NCBI GenBank assembly: GCA_965224105.1
Contig: CBDCYH010000002.1
Location: 1,054,001 to 1,118,000 of the forward strand
Origin: CBDCYH01 sp965224105
GTDB lineage: Bacteria; Bacteroidota; Rhodothermia; Rhodothermales; JABDKH01
DNA length: 64,000 nucleotides
Direction: 5' to 3'
In this document: in pieces, positions 26,601-34,454 of the stretch
Layout: each line of letters begins with the position of its first letter
Numbering within the stretch: the first letter of the stretch is position 1
Notes under the pieces: model-generated
Told to the model about the DNA's origin: nothing
Seen by the model: only the letters and a program-made list of their open reading frames with translations
Database searches by the model: none
Translations under genes and position numbers: made by a program

Positions 26601-27816
26601 AGTTATCCCTCGAGGAAGCACGAGGATTGGCCTTCACCTGCACTGTCGAGAAACCGAGACTCTGCAAATATCGCTGCGACTTGTCAATGTGGTAATATGC
26701 GTTTGCCGCTTCAAAATCTATTTCGCCTCGGGTATAAACAAAGTCTTGCGCGCGCAACTGTTCGGGTGGATCATACTTGGAGTTTCCTGTGATAGCAACG
26801 AACGGGCCCTCCAGTCTATAGAAGTTGTCAGCGCCCTGGGTGATGTCGCGCAAAGCTGCAGTTCGCCGCTGCGCATTCAATTGTGGGATGTTAGCGTCAT
26901 CGTCATCAACAAACGGCGCACCGTACGTATTTCCAGACACTGACAATGGGTCCGGGTCGAACACCATGGCGACACCATCAATTTCGTTTCCACCCTGTTG
27001 CCCGAATGTTTGCTGGACTGTCCTGCCACTTGGCACATCAGAATCCTTTTCTTCCCGAAAAACGTGGGCAGACAGCGAGAGCACCTGCAGCAGTTCACCG
27101 GATGATGCGTCAAGGACTATTTCCCATTCACCTGGGCGGTCTCGGCGCGTGACAATCGCGCGATACACTGCCATGGGAGATTCTGCAATAAACACCGCAC
27201 GTCCCGGTGGTTGGAGGATTGATTCAAGATCAATGCTGTCGTGCAGTATTTCCTCCGCCCGTACCTGGCCAACCGGCCACCTGTAGGACCGATTGTATAC
27301 TTCTTTCTCGAAGCTGGAAAAGAGAAGTGTTGGGGTTCGATCGTTGTCGATGTTTACTTTTACTTGTCGCCTTATTACCGGCACGCCGTCGAACACCTGC
27401 TGGAAAGTAACGTGCTCACCTGTGGGCGACACTGCTACACTTGAAATGGTCAACTGCTTTTCGTCGGAGATCGCAAGCGCTGACGACATTTTGCGAACAA
27501 CGGATCGCGCTCGCTCAATCGCCGTACTTCCTTCCACGGAGAGACCGTTCAGACTGTATGCCGCTCGCAATTCATCCGTTGCCGCATCAATCCTGGTCGT
27601 CGGTGATGTAGATTTGAACCGTTCGGTAGACCAGGTCAGATCGACATCCGATTCTTTCTGAAGTAGAAGCTCTTTGTTGATACTCTGACCAGAGACCGGC
27701 AGACAAAAGAACAGGCCGAGCACGACGAGTAAAAAGCCCGGAGATATCCTGAGTCTTTCTGAATCGAGACCGCGGATATTACGCCACAGACGAAATATTC
27801 TCTCGCAGGGCTGCAA
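23698..27816 (-). CDS. Large secreted M36/fungalysin-type metalloprotease with T9SS sorting domain
   Basis: The product is about 1372 residues from a TTG at 27816, giving a long signal region ending CLPVSGQ. A start at 27903 is in frame but lies deeper inside metK. Domains in order are a fungalysin/thermolysin-type propeptide (about 60-200), a PepSY-like segment ending near SSGELLQVLS, and a gluzincin catalytic domain with H433-E-F-G-H437 and E458 in LHEGWSDYW. Several Ig-like and jelly-roll regions follow (two repeats near LEFWYWHD and KISKDDGASWSV), then a C-terminal T9SS sorting domain from NFPEPASSYT to EKMVVTG. It should be an exported, propeptide-activated protease. Its 5' end overlaps the 3' end of metK by about 38 bp. 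Confidence 0.88.
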   Translation of the reverse strand: MQPCERIFRLWRNIRGLDSERLRISPGFLLVVLGLFFCLPVSGQSINKELLLQKESDVDLTWSTERFKSTSPTTRIDAATDELRAAYSLNGLSVEGSTAIERARSVVRKMSSALAISDEKQLTISSVAVSPTGEHVTFQQVFDGVPVIRRQVKVNIDNDRTPTLLFSSFEKEVYNRSYRWPVGQVRAEEILHDSIDLESILQPPGRAVFIAESPMAVYRAIVTRRDRPGEWEIVLDASSGELLQVLSLSAHVFREEKDSDVPSGRTVQQTFGQQGGNEIDGVAMVFDPDPLSVSGNTYGAPFVDDDDANIPQLNAQRRTAALRDITQGADNFYRLEGPFVAITGNSKYDPPEQLRAQDFVYTRGEIDFEAANAYYHIDKSQRYLQSLGFSTVQVKANPRASSRDNSFYNPNQHLIEFGTGGIDDAEDGGVIWHEFGHAILETATSGLLATVEGQALHEGWSDYWAASYLRELAETDVTARQDWRAVFKWDSGDGEVWSGRTVDKVGIYPDDTTCDDPGDTNSDGCNIYSDGLYWASALMNLQDDIGKEVADRVVLQSLYYLNAPATFRDAAEAVLQADRDLYNGDHLTEIFDNLQAYGFLEPSGPTLVHTPLKSSEVGDIAVDVWVEAFSESSAAVETVVLYFGIDEEPNRTLRFEPANGDSFHVELELPTVGVVNYYIQAWDSEGARSVFPATAPEVPLSIEIGPDRRAPTIAHEPLAVSPLVRWPATVVAEVEDNIIVDSVWVEYLLRSETGADILSGRFDLVETGQEYRGDFPLTRDQILTGYSVSYRVIAQDASVGKNRSGLDEITLVAKTQGQLDHFSMEGPGVITTTGIWERGQPSDGLSVAHGGESLWGTNLTDSYPEVSTLSRLDMPSYDLRGVGGAYLEFWYWHDMEAPTGLTPEKRNDSPVPDGANVKMSTDGGFSWTVIEPLDGYNAVIDPRLVNPIAGEKAFGGYSFGWRKAVFNLPGAADVRTRVEFATDVGNDQPARGYYGFYIDDIRLVSTLPVDVVPPIIKSTPDRTTIARVVDFIDNLSILATDDTGIASVVVESESTDNLVPGLVRAEMDFDNLQKYDASLRPVRSPLIGDVIRYRFVVRDFAGNETVWPSRTEPPAVIEYRSVQADNLLGGVRGSGMWKEVGVNKWQVTGSAVVANSSSLNLEPYTVASNGTEIQFELSHVLSLSGLSFANVKISKDDGASWSVLHPDGGYGTIVDLSGSVMDGEPAWSNVSIDPGKTIFNLTPLAGESVRIRLDFVSTDVSGSDHWLVNEFAAQTSTSEPVVEFEWDLELYKNFPEPASSYTTISYTLPEIADATLSLYDISGRRVKILVSEMQAPGAHTVEINTTDLAAGLYLIFLESGGETRTEKMVVTG

Positions 27817-28951
27817 CGTGATCGAGTTCTTCCCACGAAAATCCGTCACGACCAAAATGGCCGTAAGCGGCGGTCTTGGAGTATTTCGGTTTAAGCAGAT
27901 CAAGTCTGGATATGATTGCTGCGGGGCGTAAGTCGAAAGTTTCGCGCACGAGATGGGTTAGAGCTTTATCTGCAATTTTCCCTGTCCCGAACGAGTTTAC
28001 ATAGATCGATACCGGATCGGCAACCCCAATCGCGTAAGCTATCTGGACAAGAACCTCATCAGCCAGTTCGGCTCCAACCAGGTTCTTCGCCACGTGCCTT
28101 GCGGCGTATGCGGCCGACCTGTCAACTTTGGATGGGTCTTTCCCACTAAAAGCACCGCCACCGTGTGCCCCTCTTCCCCCATATGTATCAACGATTATTT
28201 TTCTACCAGTCAACCCTGCATCCCCGTGAGGCCCTCCAATTACAAAACGACCGGTGGGATTAACATGGAGCAACAGGTCGGTGTCGACAAGCTGCTCAGG
28301 AATTACACGGGGGATGAGATGTTGTCTGATGTGGTGTTCAATCTCATGCTGCTCCACATCTTCATCATGCTGCGTTGACAGAACTACAGTGTGTACCCGC
28401 TTGGGGGTCTTCCCGTCCGCCTCGTACTCGATAGTGACCTGACTTTTGGAATCGGGTCGGAGGTACGGCATCGGAGAGTTTTCCATTTTGCGGATGGCCG
28501 CCAGTTCTTTCACGAGGTGGTGGGAAAACATCAACGACATTGGCATTAGCTCTGGCGTTTCGCGGCAAGCGTATCCGAACATCATTCCCTGGTCGCCGGC
28601 GCCTTGGTCGGCATACTTGCCAGCATCCTCATCAACACCCTGGGCAATATCTGCACTTTGTCCATGTATTGCGGATAACACGCCACAAGAATCGGCGTCA
28701 AACTGAAGGCGGGGATCCGTGTAACCGATCTCTCGAATCACGTCACGGGCGGTTGACTGCAGGTCCACATACGAATCGGACGTAACCTCGCCAGCCAGAA
28801 CGACAAGACCGGTCGTGACTAATGTTTCTACTGCCACACGCGACTGCGGATCATTCTCAAGAAAGGCATCGAGTATTGCATCTGAGACTTGATCTGCGAC
28901 TTTGTCCGGATGTCCCTCCGATACAGACTCGGATGTGAATAGATATGCCAT
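27779..28951 (-). CDS. metK: S-adenosylmethionine synthetase
   Basis: This 390-residue enzyme makes SAM from methionine and ATP. Diagnostic motifs are EGHPDKVADQVSDAILDA at the N-terminus, GAGDQGMMFGYA (ATP site) and GGGAFSGKDPSKVDRSAAY (phosphate loop). The ATG at 28951 starts the conserved MAYLFTSESVSEGHPDK; an upstream in-frame extension to 29044 adds 31 unconserved residues, including a His run, and is rejected. The SAM cycle partner ahcY lies nearby. No SAM riboswitch was recognised upstream. Confidence 0.96.
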   Translation of the reverse strand: MAYLFTSESVSEGHPDKVADQVSDAILDAFLENDPQSRVAVETLVTTGLVVLAGEVTSDSYVDLQSTARDVIREIGYTDPRLQFDADSCGVLSAIHGQSADIAQGVDEDAGKYADQGAGDQGMMFGYACRETPELMPMSLMFSHHLVKELAAIRKMENSPMPYLRPDSKSQVTIEYEADGKTPKRVHTVVLSTQHDEDVEQHEIEHHIRQHLIPRVIPEQLVDTDLLLHVNPTGRFVIGGPHGDAGLTGRKIIVDTYGGRGAHGGGAFSGKDPSKVDRSAAYAARHVAKNLVGAELADEVLVQIAYAIGVADPVSIYVNSFGTGKIADKALTHLVRETFDLRPAAIISRLDLLKPKYSKTAAYGHFGRDGFSWEELDHVAALRENISSVA

Positions 28952-29267
28952 GGACGATAGCGTTAATTCAATTTGTTTATGGTGGTGATGGAGCCAAACT
29001 ACAACGTCTGTGCTGATCCTCGGATTCCTTAGTGCAATATCCACACCGGACTACAAACGGGTGTTAGCGCCTACGTTCTCGACTGCGGAGTCGGCCCAGT
29101 GAATGTACATATTCGTTGATTGTGCCGGAACCACACCTTAAATTTGGCAGTTCTCACTAGTTGTGGCCAGTTTGCATCCCACTTGGTAGTATTCTGTCCC
29201 GTAACAAAAACCTTTCAGCATCGACTGAAGAGGTTGTCCGTAAAGTACCATTTGTTAGGAGGCCGTT
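28952..29267. other. 316-bp divergent intergenic region between metK and acpP
   Basis: No supported gene lies here. The region must carry the metK promoter (minus) and the acpP promoter (plus, candidate at 29116-29146). A TACATT on the minus strand near 29104-29109 could be part of a metK -7 element, but no matching -33 element is clear. I looked for SAM-type riboswitch cores on the minus strand and found none. Confidence 0.5.
29116..29146 (+). promoter_or_regulatory. Candidate Bacteroidota-type promoter for acpP-fabF
   Basis: TTG at 29116-29118 is followed after 20 bp by TAAATTTG at 29139-29146. This fits the Bacteroides consensus (TTTG at -33, TAnnTTTG at -7). Transcription would start near 29153 and leave a leader of about 115 nt. 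The call rests on pattern match only. Confidence 0.4.
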
Positions 29268-29507
29268 ATGGCAAACGATCTAGCGTCAAAAGTCACGTCC
29301 ATCATCATTGAGAAGTTGGGTGTAGAAGAATCTGACATTACCCCCGAAGCTTCATTTATCAATGATCTTGGCGCAGACTCGCTGGATACAGTGGAGTTGA
29401 TCATGGAATTCGAGAACGAATTCGACATCACGATTCCAGATGAAGAAGCAGAGAACATCGCCAGCGTCGGTGATGCCATCAGCTATATTGAAAAGCGTGT
29501 AGGCTAA
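29268..29507 (+). CDS. acpP: Acyl carrier protein
   Basis: This 79-residue acidic helical protein carries growing acyl chains in fatty-acid synthesis. The phosphopantetheine site is S38 in DLGADSLDTVEL. It has one of the few strong ribosome sites in the window, AGGAGG seven bases before the ATG. fabF follows, the usual pairing, with a hairpin in the gap. Confidence 0.97.
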   Translation: MANDLASKVTSIIIEKLGVEESDITPEASFINDLGADSLDTVELIMEFENEFDITIPDEEAENIASVGDAISYIEKRVG

Positions 29508-29526
29508 GAGTTTATACAGAATCTGT

Positions 29527-29549
29527 CTGGCGGGAGTCCTACCCGCCAG
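29527..29549 (+). other. Intercistronic hairpin between acpP and fabF
   Basis: CTGGCGGG-AGTCCTA-CCCGCCAG is a perfect 8-bp stem. No T run follows, so it is unlikely to be a full intrinsic terminator. It may protect acpP mRNA 3' ends or lower fabF expression relative to acpP. Confidence 0.5.
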
Positions 29550-29579
29550 GCTATGCCTCTCCCGAGCGAACCAAACAAA

Positions 29580-30839
29580 ATGAGTACGAACTCGAACCGA
29601 GTTGTCATAACGGGGCTTGGAGCTGTCACCCCCATCGGACTGACTCCAGAATCATTCTGGCAGGGTATGATGGATGGCAAAAGTGGCGCAGCGAAGATTA
29701 CCTATTTTGATCCGTCGCCTTTCAATACTCAGTTTGCTTGCGAGCTCAAAGGCTTTGACCCGCTGGACTACATGGACAAAAAGTTCACCCAGCGTGTCGA
29801 TCCGTTTTGCGTCTATGCTGTTGCCGTGGCGGAGCAAGCGGTTAATGATGCCGGAGTGGATCCCAACTCGATGTCCTCCGAAGACAAAGAACGGGTCGGG
29901 GTAATCTTTGGATCAGGAATTGGCGGAATGCAAACATTCCACCAACAAGTGCAAACTTTTTCGAAGAGCGGTCCAAGCAGACTGTCACCGTTCTTTATCC
30001 CCAAACTTATTCCCGACATTGCACCCGGTCACATCTCGATGCGTTACGGCTTTCGTGGTCCAAATTATTGCGTAGTCTCGGCGTGTGCGACAGGTAATAA
30101 CAACATTGGAGACGCCTTCCTGCTGGTCCAGCGCGGAACGATCGACGCAGCAATCTGCGGTGGAGCTGAGGCTCCGGTCACAGAGATGGGGATCGGTGGG
30201 TTCAACGCTATGAAAGCGCTATCAACCCGAAACGATGATCCTGCCACCGCGAGCCGTCCCTTCGATGCGACACGCGATGGATTCGTGATGGGAGAGGGAG
30301 GAGGCGCACTGTATGTCGAGAGTCTGCAAAATGCGGAGAAGCGCGGTGCCAGAATTTACGCTGAGATTGTTGGAGTGGGAATGAGCGCAGATGCTCATCA
30401 CATCACCGCTCCAGACCCGGAAGGGCGAGGAGCTTTTCTCGCGATGCGATCGGCACTTAACGACGCAGGAATCCAACCCGAAGATGTTGACTACCTCAAT
30501 ATGCATGGCACGTCCACACCGCTCGGGGACGTAGCCGAAACCAACGCAATCAAAGCAGTCTTCGGAGACCACGCATACAAAATGGTTCTTTCTTCAACCA
30601 AATCGATGACCGGGCACCTTCTTGGTGCTGCAGGAGCCATCGAAGCTATTGCAACCATCCAGGCAATCGATAATAATCGAATCCCGCCCACCATAAATTT
30701 TTCCGAGCCTGACGAGAGTTGCGATCTGAACTATTCGTTCAACACACCGCAAGATCGAGAGGTGCGCTACGGGTTGAGCAACGCATTTGGTTTTGGCGGC
30801 CACAACACTTGCCTGGTGTTCAAGCAATTTGAGGCGTAG
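29580..30839 (+). CDS. fabF: 3-oxoacyl-[acyl-carrier-protein] synthase II
   Basis: This 419-residue condensing enzyme elongates acyl-ACP with malonyl-ACP. The thiolase fold has its catalytic Cys at about residue 169 in VSACATGNNNIGDA. The two histidines lie in NMHGTSTPLGD and STKSMTGHLLGAAG, and the C-terminal glycine loop NAFGFGGHN is present. The ATG at 29580 starts at the conserved core (NRVVITGLGAVTPIG). An ATG at 29553 directly after the hairpin would add nine residues. It follows acpP by 72 bp. Confidence 0.96.
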   Translation: MSTNSNRVVITGLGAVTPIGLTPESFWQGMMDGKSGAAKITYFDPSPFNTQFACELKGFDPLDYMDKKFTQRVDPFCVYAVAVAEQAVNDAGVDPNSMSSEDKERVGVIFGSGIGGMQTFHQQVQTFSKSGPSRLSPFFIPKLIPDIAPGHISMRYGFRGPNYCVVSACATGNNNIGDAFLLVQRGTIDAAICGGAEAPVTEMGIGGFNAMKALSTRNDDPATASRPFDATRDGFVMGEGGGALYVESLQNAEKRGARIYAEIVGVGMSADAHHITAPDPEGRGAFLAMRSALNDAGIQPEDVDYLNMHGTSTPLGDVAETNAIKAVFGDHAYKMVLSSTKSMTGHLLGAAGAIEAIATIQAIDNNRIPPTINFSEPDESCDLNYSFNTPQDREVRYGLSNAFGFGGHNTCLVFKQFEA

Positions 30840-30845
30840 TCTGGT

Positions 30846-31139
30846 CTAGCGGAATACTATCTCCGTTATCTCCTCGCTACCAAGAGACTCGTGCAACTTC
30901 TCCAGCCACTCAAATCGTTGCATGTGCAGCTCGTGTCTCCACACCGACGACCTTAATTTCACATACAGCTTTTTGTCCTTCACCCACACCGAATCTGTAA
31001 CTCTGGCGATCTGGGCTCCGGCCAAATCTTCCCAAGCTATCACTGCTCGCGCGCGGCCAATAGGCGCACTCAACCCCGCCCGCCGAAGGTAATCGGCGAG
31101 GACATCTGATAACTTTGTTGGGTGCCTGAGCGGTGGCAT
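30846..31139 (-). CDS. DUF721 / DciA-like protein
   Basis: The 97-residue protein has the DUF721 pattern: an N-terminal helix (LSDVLADYLRRAGL), a Trp-containing turn (AVIAWEDLAGAQIA) and a beta-hairpin with HTDSV-like VTDSVWVKDKKLYVKL, then SSVWRHEL. DciA, the best-studied member, loads or regulates the replicative helicase DnaB; that function is inferred only from the shared domain. The ATG at 31139 is preferred over an in-frame TTG at 31148. The gene converges on fabF with a 6-bp gap and is divergent from the TolC gene. Confidence 0.8.
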   Translation of the reverse strand: MPPLRHPTKLSDVLADYLRRAGLSAPIGRARAVIAWEDLAGAQIARVTDSVWVKDKKLYVKLRSSVWRHELHMQRFEWLEKLHESLGSEEITEIVFR

Positions 31140-31295
31140 AAAGTCCAATCTTCAATGGAGCCGCAAGTTACATGAGAGCCAACATAAAATTCGGTGTAGC
31201 GATTCATTTTGATCCACATGTTATGAACCGACGGCATTGCTTCGCGTAACTTCGAGGTACGTTCCATTCCCACAAAGGATTTTGATCAGGATTTG

Positions 31296-32705
31296 ATGCG
31301 AACCATTATTGTTGCGAGCCTTCTACTGATCCTTAGCTGTCCTAACGCCGAAGCCCAAACCGGCGAACATCCCACCGAAACACTGGCTTTGTCGCTCGTC
31401 GAGACTTTAACGCGATCGCTCGATGTGAGTCCAGAAATCGCAGCCGTTGCGGCCGACGTGGATTTTTCGACCGCTCGACTAAAACAAGCCAAGGCAAGTC
31501 GATTCCTCGCCGAATTTACTGCAACAACCGGACACGCCCCAGTCCCAGGCCTGAGCAATCCGAACAACACCCCCGACGATCAGCTCTACCTCGATCCGGA
31601 CGTACGCAATGAATACGACAAACTCAGAATCTTCAACCAGATTGAGTTTGAACTATTGCAGCCTGTGTACACATGGGGAGCCCTGAGCCAAAATATAAAG
31701 GCAGCAAACCGCGGCGTCCAGGTCGACCAGGCGAAAGTAGACCAGAAGACAAGTGAGATAGCGCTTCGGACCGCAGAGCTTTACTATTCGCTTGCGTTGG
31801 CGGATGGATTGAATCGCCTCGTGGGTGAAACCGGCCGCATTGTAGATCGGGCAAAAACGGAAATCGACAGGCTGCTGCAGGAGGGTCGTGATGATGTAGA
31901 TGATGCGGACCTTTTTCAGGTTCTAATTACAGAGCAGGAGTTCAACAAGCGCGTTGTTGAAGTGCGAGAAAAATTGCTTACCGCTCGCGTTGCACTCAAG
32001 CGACAACTCCTTCTACCAGACAACGTTGTAATCGCGACGGCCGAAAATACTTTGGAGGCGCTGCCATTTAGAAAGGATTCGCTATCAACATACCTGGCTT
32101 CCGGGCTGGCCATGCGCCCCGAAATGGCACAGGCTCAAAGCGGATTAGATGCTTGGTCAGCACTAGTGCAGGTTGCAAAATCAGACTATTTTCCGCAGTT
32201 GTTCCTTGGTGCAAAATACAGGGTGCGAGCTGCACCAGGGAGAATCCGCCAGCCAAATCCATTTCACTCTGATAGCTACACCGGTCAATCACTCGAGGCG
32301 GGAGTTGGAATTCGGCAGCGGCTCAACTTTCATATCACAAAATCGAAAGTCGAACAGGCCGCAGCCGAGCGCAACAAAGTTGCACATCAGCTGGAAGCTG
32401 CCGGACAACTTGTTCAGTTTGAGGTCGAGGAAGCCTATCGCAACCTCACCATTGCCGAGGCATCTTTGCAATCTCGGAACGAGGCCCTCCGGATTAGCAA
32501 GGAATGGCTTCAAACGGAGTCCATTAATTTTGACCTGGATCTGGGCGATACAGAGAACCTTGTGAAGGCGGTTCAGGTCAATCTGGAACTCCGGGCGAGC
32601 GCATTGGAAGCGATATTCGCCTATAACCGGGCGGTACTGCGGCTCTTACATGCGAGCGGGCAGCTTGTACCACAGCTACGCAATGGCATACTTGTTGTCA
32701 ATTGA
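31296..32705 (+). CDS. TolC family outer-membrane efflux protein
   Basis: This 469-residue protein has a signal peptide ending PNAEAQ and the OEP repeat structure. Two long alpha-helical hairpins alternate with beta segments, visible as heptad-rich stretches (for example VEQAAAERNKVAHQLEAA and VEEAYRNLTIAEASLQSRNE). It forms the outer-membrane exit duct of a tripartite pump or type I exporter. No inner-membrane pump or periplasmic adaptor is adjacent. Instead an MlaC-like gene follows after 47 bp. AGGA sits 7 nt before the ATG at 31296. Confidence 0.9.
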   Translation: MRTIIVASLLLILSCPNAEAQTGEHPTETLALSLVETLTRSLDVSPEIAAVAADVDFSTARLKQAKASRFLAEFTATTGHAPVPGLSNPNNTPDDQLYLDPDVRNEYDKLRIFNQIEFELLQPVYTWGALSQNIKAANRGVQVDQAKVDQKTSEIALRTAELYYSLALADGLNRLVGETGRIVDRAKTEIDRLLQEGRDDVDDADLFQVLITEQEFNKRVVEVREKLLTARVALKRQLLLPDNVVIATAENTLEALPFRKDSLSTYLASGLAMRPEMAQAQSGLDAWSALVQVAKSDYFPQLFLGAKYRVRAAPGRIRQPNPFHSDSYTGQSLEAGVGIRQRLNFHITKSKVEQAAAERNKVAHQLEAAGQLVQFEVEEAYRNLTIAEASLQSRNEALRISKEWLQTESINFDLDLGDTENLVKAVQVNLELRASALEAIFAYNRAVLRLLHASGQLVPQLRNGILVVN

Positions 32706-32752
32706 TTCCTAAACATGCAACTAAGCACATTCTGACTGATACATCGTTAACT

Positions 32753-33361
32753 ATGTCGACAATTATGCACACACTTCGTCTACTTTTGGTCGGGATCCTT
32801 TTCGCGCCAATCATGGCGCTATCCACTGCTGCCCAGAGTGACCAGAGTGAAATAAGGAATCTGCTCGAATCACGTGATACGGAGATCAAGCAACTGATTT
32901 CTGTAGACTTGTCCGACGAGGTTCGGTCGAAACTTGTAAACGTTGTCAATGGAATTATCGATTTCAACACGATGTCCTCGTTCGCCCTCGGCGAGCACTG
33001 GGATGGGCTGACAGCCGAGCAAAAATCAAATTTTTCCGAAACATTCGCCCAGATCGTGCGCAACCAGTCTCTGGAGAATCTGGATATTTACAAGTCCAAA
33101 GTCGTGTATGACAATATCGAGGTAGCGGGCAACGATGCCCTTGTACAGACTTCAACCGTATACAAAGACGTTCCAGCAAAAGTGAACTACAAAATGTCCA
33201 AAGCCTCTGGAGAATGGATGATTACGGACATCGTACTGGACGAAGTAAGCACCGCGGACGGCTACGCCAGATCATTTCAGTCGGTGGTACGCCGGAAGGG
33301 CTTTGACACACTCATGTCCAGCCTGAACAAGAAACTGGCTAAGCAGAAATCTTCGGCCTAG
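32753..33361 (+). CDS. MlaC/Ttg2-like phospholipid-binding periplasmic protein
   Basis: This 202-residue protein has a signal peptide (TLRLLLVGILFAPIMALS) and the MlaC family pattern: an N-terminal helix pair, FNTMSSFALGEHWDGLTAEQ, FAQIVRNQSLENLDIYKSK, and a C-terminal NTF2-like sheet (KVNYKMSKASGEWMITDIVLDEVS). MlaC shuttles lipids between the outer-membrane Mla complex and the inner-membrane MlaFEDB transporter. No mlaD, mlaE or mlaF gene is present here; the only partner is the TolC-like protein upstream. An in-frame start at 32702 would overlap that gene and lacks support. Confidence 0.85.
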   Translation: MSTIMHTLRLLLVGILFAPIMALSTAAQSDQSEIRNLLESRDTEIKQLISVDLSDEVRSKLVNVVNGIIDFNTMSSFALGEHWDGLTAEQKSNFSETFAQIVRNQSLENLDIYKSKVVYDNIEVAGNDALVQTSTVYKDVPAKVNYKMSKASGEWMITDIVLDEVSTADGYARSFQSVVRRKGFDTLMSSLNKKLAKQKSSA

Positions 33362-33452
33362 GTCAATTTCCCGTCCCACACTGAATTTGTAGAACAACTC
33401 AAGTGATCTGACGTACCTTGGTGATTGTCGACAACTCACCAAGCCGCGTTCC

Positions 33453-34442
33453 ATGACCGCTGTCGAAGGCTACGTTCTGCACTCGTATGGTCCCGAAAGG
33501 TATGTAAGGCATGCCCTTGCTTCCCTCGAAACGCTCCGGCGATACGACCCCGTCCGTCCCGCCGCTCTTTATTGCTCGCGGGAGCACTATGAGCTCCTCG
33601 AGAGAAGCAAGCTTCTCTCGCGCTTCCAAGTCGTTCGCATCTTGGAGAGACCTTTCCAATCCATCGTTGGATTCAAGCATAACCTGCATCGCTTCATGCC
33701 GTTCGATCGATGCATGTTTGTAGATTCGGATGTAGTTTGGTGTAAGAATCCCGATAGCTTGTGGCTGAAGCTTACTGCATACCAGTTCACAGCATCTGGC
33801 CAGGAGCGAGCCGATTTCTTTTTCGGCGGGCCGAAAAGCGCTGGCGTGGTTCTGGATTTTGTTTTGGACCGCAGGCGCCAAACCATGGACCGGTTTGGCC
33901 TCACCCATCTGTCGCGGGTCCAGGCCGGCCTCATCTACAGTCAGAACACAAAACTCGCAGAAGAGGTTTGCACCAAGGCCGCCGATTACCTTGAGCGGCG
34001 GGCAGAAACACATTTCAGAAGTAGACTCCAGGAAGGTAGAAACGAAGAGTCATGCGAGTGGAGTCTCGCCATGGCCATGAGCAAACTGGAGCTTCCTGTT
34101 TTCGCCTGGTTCCAGGGGTACAGTTCTCCCCAGCTAGATTTCATTGGTGACTTTACCGAGTATGACCGCGACTTCGTTAACGTTCGCTGCCTTTATTATC
34201 TCGACCGCTTAGTCTATTCGCTGCGGGGTATTAAGAACAGAAGGCTTCGCGATTTCCTTATCACAGCTGTTTCCAGATTACCAGGCAAGGGCGACTACCA
34301 GCACGTTACTCCCTACATGCTTCACTTTGGCTGGCTACATCAAAAACTGCCTTTCTTCGAATTTGCTGATCGCGTCTGGCTAGCAAAACTTGACGAAAAC
34401 AGGACGCACCGCGAGCCCGCCCACCTCGCTCTTTCCGGCTGA
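33453..34442 (+). CDS. GT-A-fold glycosyltransferase-like protein (paralogue group member 1)
   Basis: This 329-residue soluble protein has a Rossmann-like nucleotide-sugar fold. The N-terminal strand reads GYVLHSYGPERYVRHALASL, and the metal-binding DxD is D91-S-D93 in CMFVDSDVVW. A downstream GGPKSAGVVLDFVL and an HFGW near the C-terminus follow. The layout resembles the two proteins at 51964-53525, including DxD at the same residue number. The acceptor and donor are unknown. It lies between the MlaC-like gene and a convergent membrane protein with a TIM-barrel-like ectodomain (12-bp gap), which suggests envelope or exopolysaccharide glycan work. Confidence 0.7.
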   Translation: MTAVEGYVLHSYGPERYVRHALASLETLRRYDPVRPAALYCSREHYELLERSKLLSRFQVVRILERPFQSIVGFKHNLHRFMPFDRCMFVDSDVVWCKNPDSLWLKLTAYQFTASGQERADFFFGGPKSAGVVLDFVLDRRRQTMDRFGLTHLSRVQAGLIYSQNTKLAEEVCTKAADYLERRAETHFRSRLQEGRNEESCEWSLAMAMSKLELPVFAWFQGYSSPQLDFIGDFTEYDRDFVNVRCLYYLDRLVYSLRGIKNRRLRDFLITAVSRLPGKGDYQHVTPYMLHFGWLHQKLPFFEFADRVWLAKLDENRTHREPAHLALSG

Positions 34443-34454
34443 TCCTCTGAATCT

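Noticed and set aside
28952..29044. In-frame extension of metK by 31 residues
   Set aside because: The family N-terminus starts at MAYLFTSESV; the extension (with a His run) is unlike MetK proteins.
28952..29267. Possible SAM riboswitch upstream of metK
   Set aside because: None of the SAM-I, SAM-II or related core sequences could be read on the minus strand.
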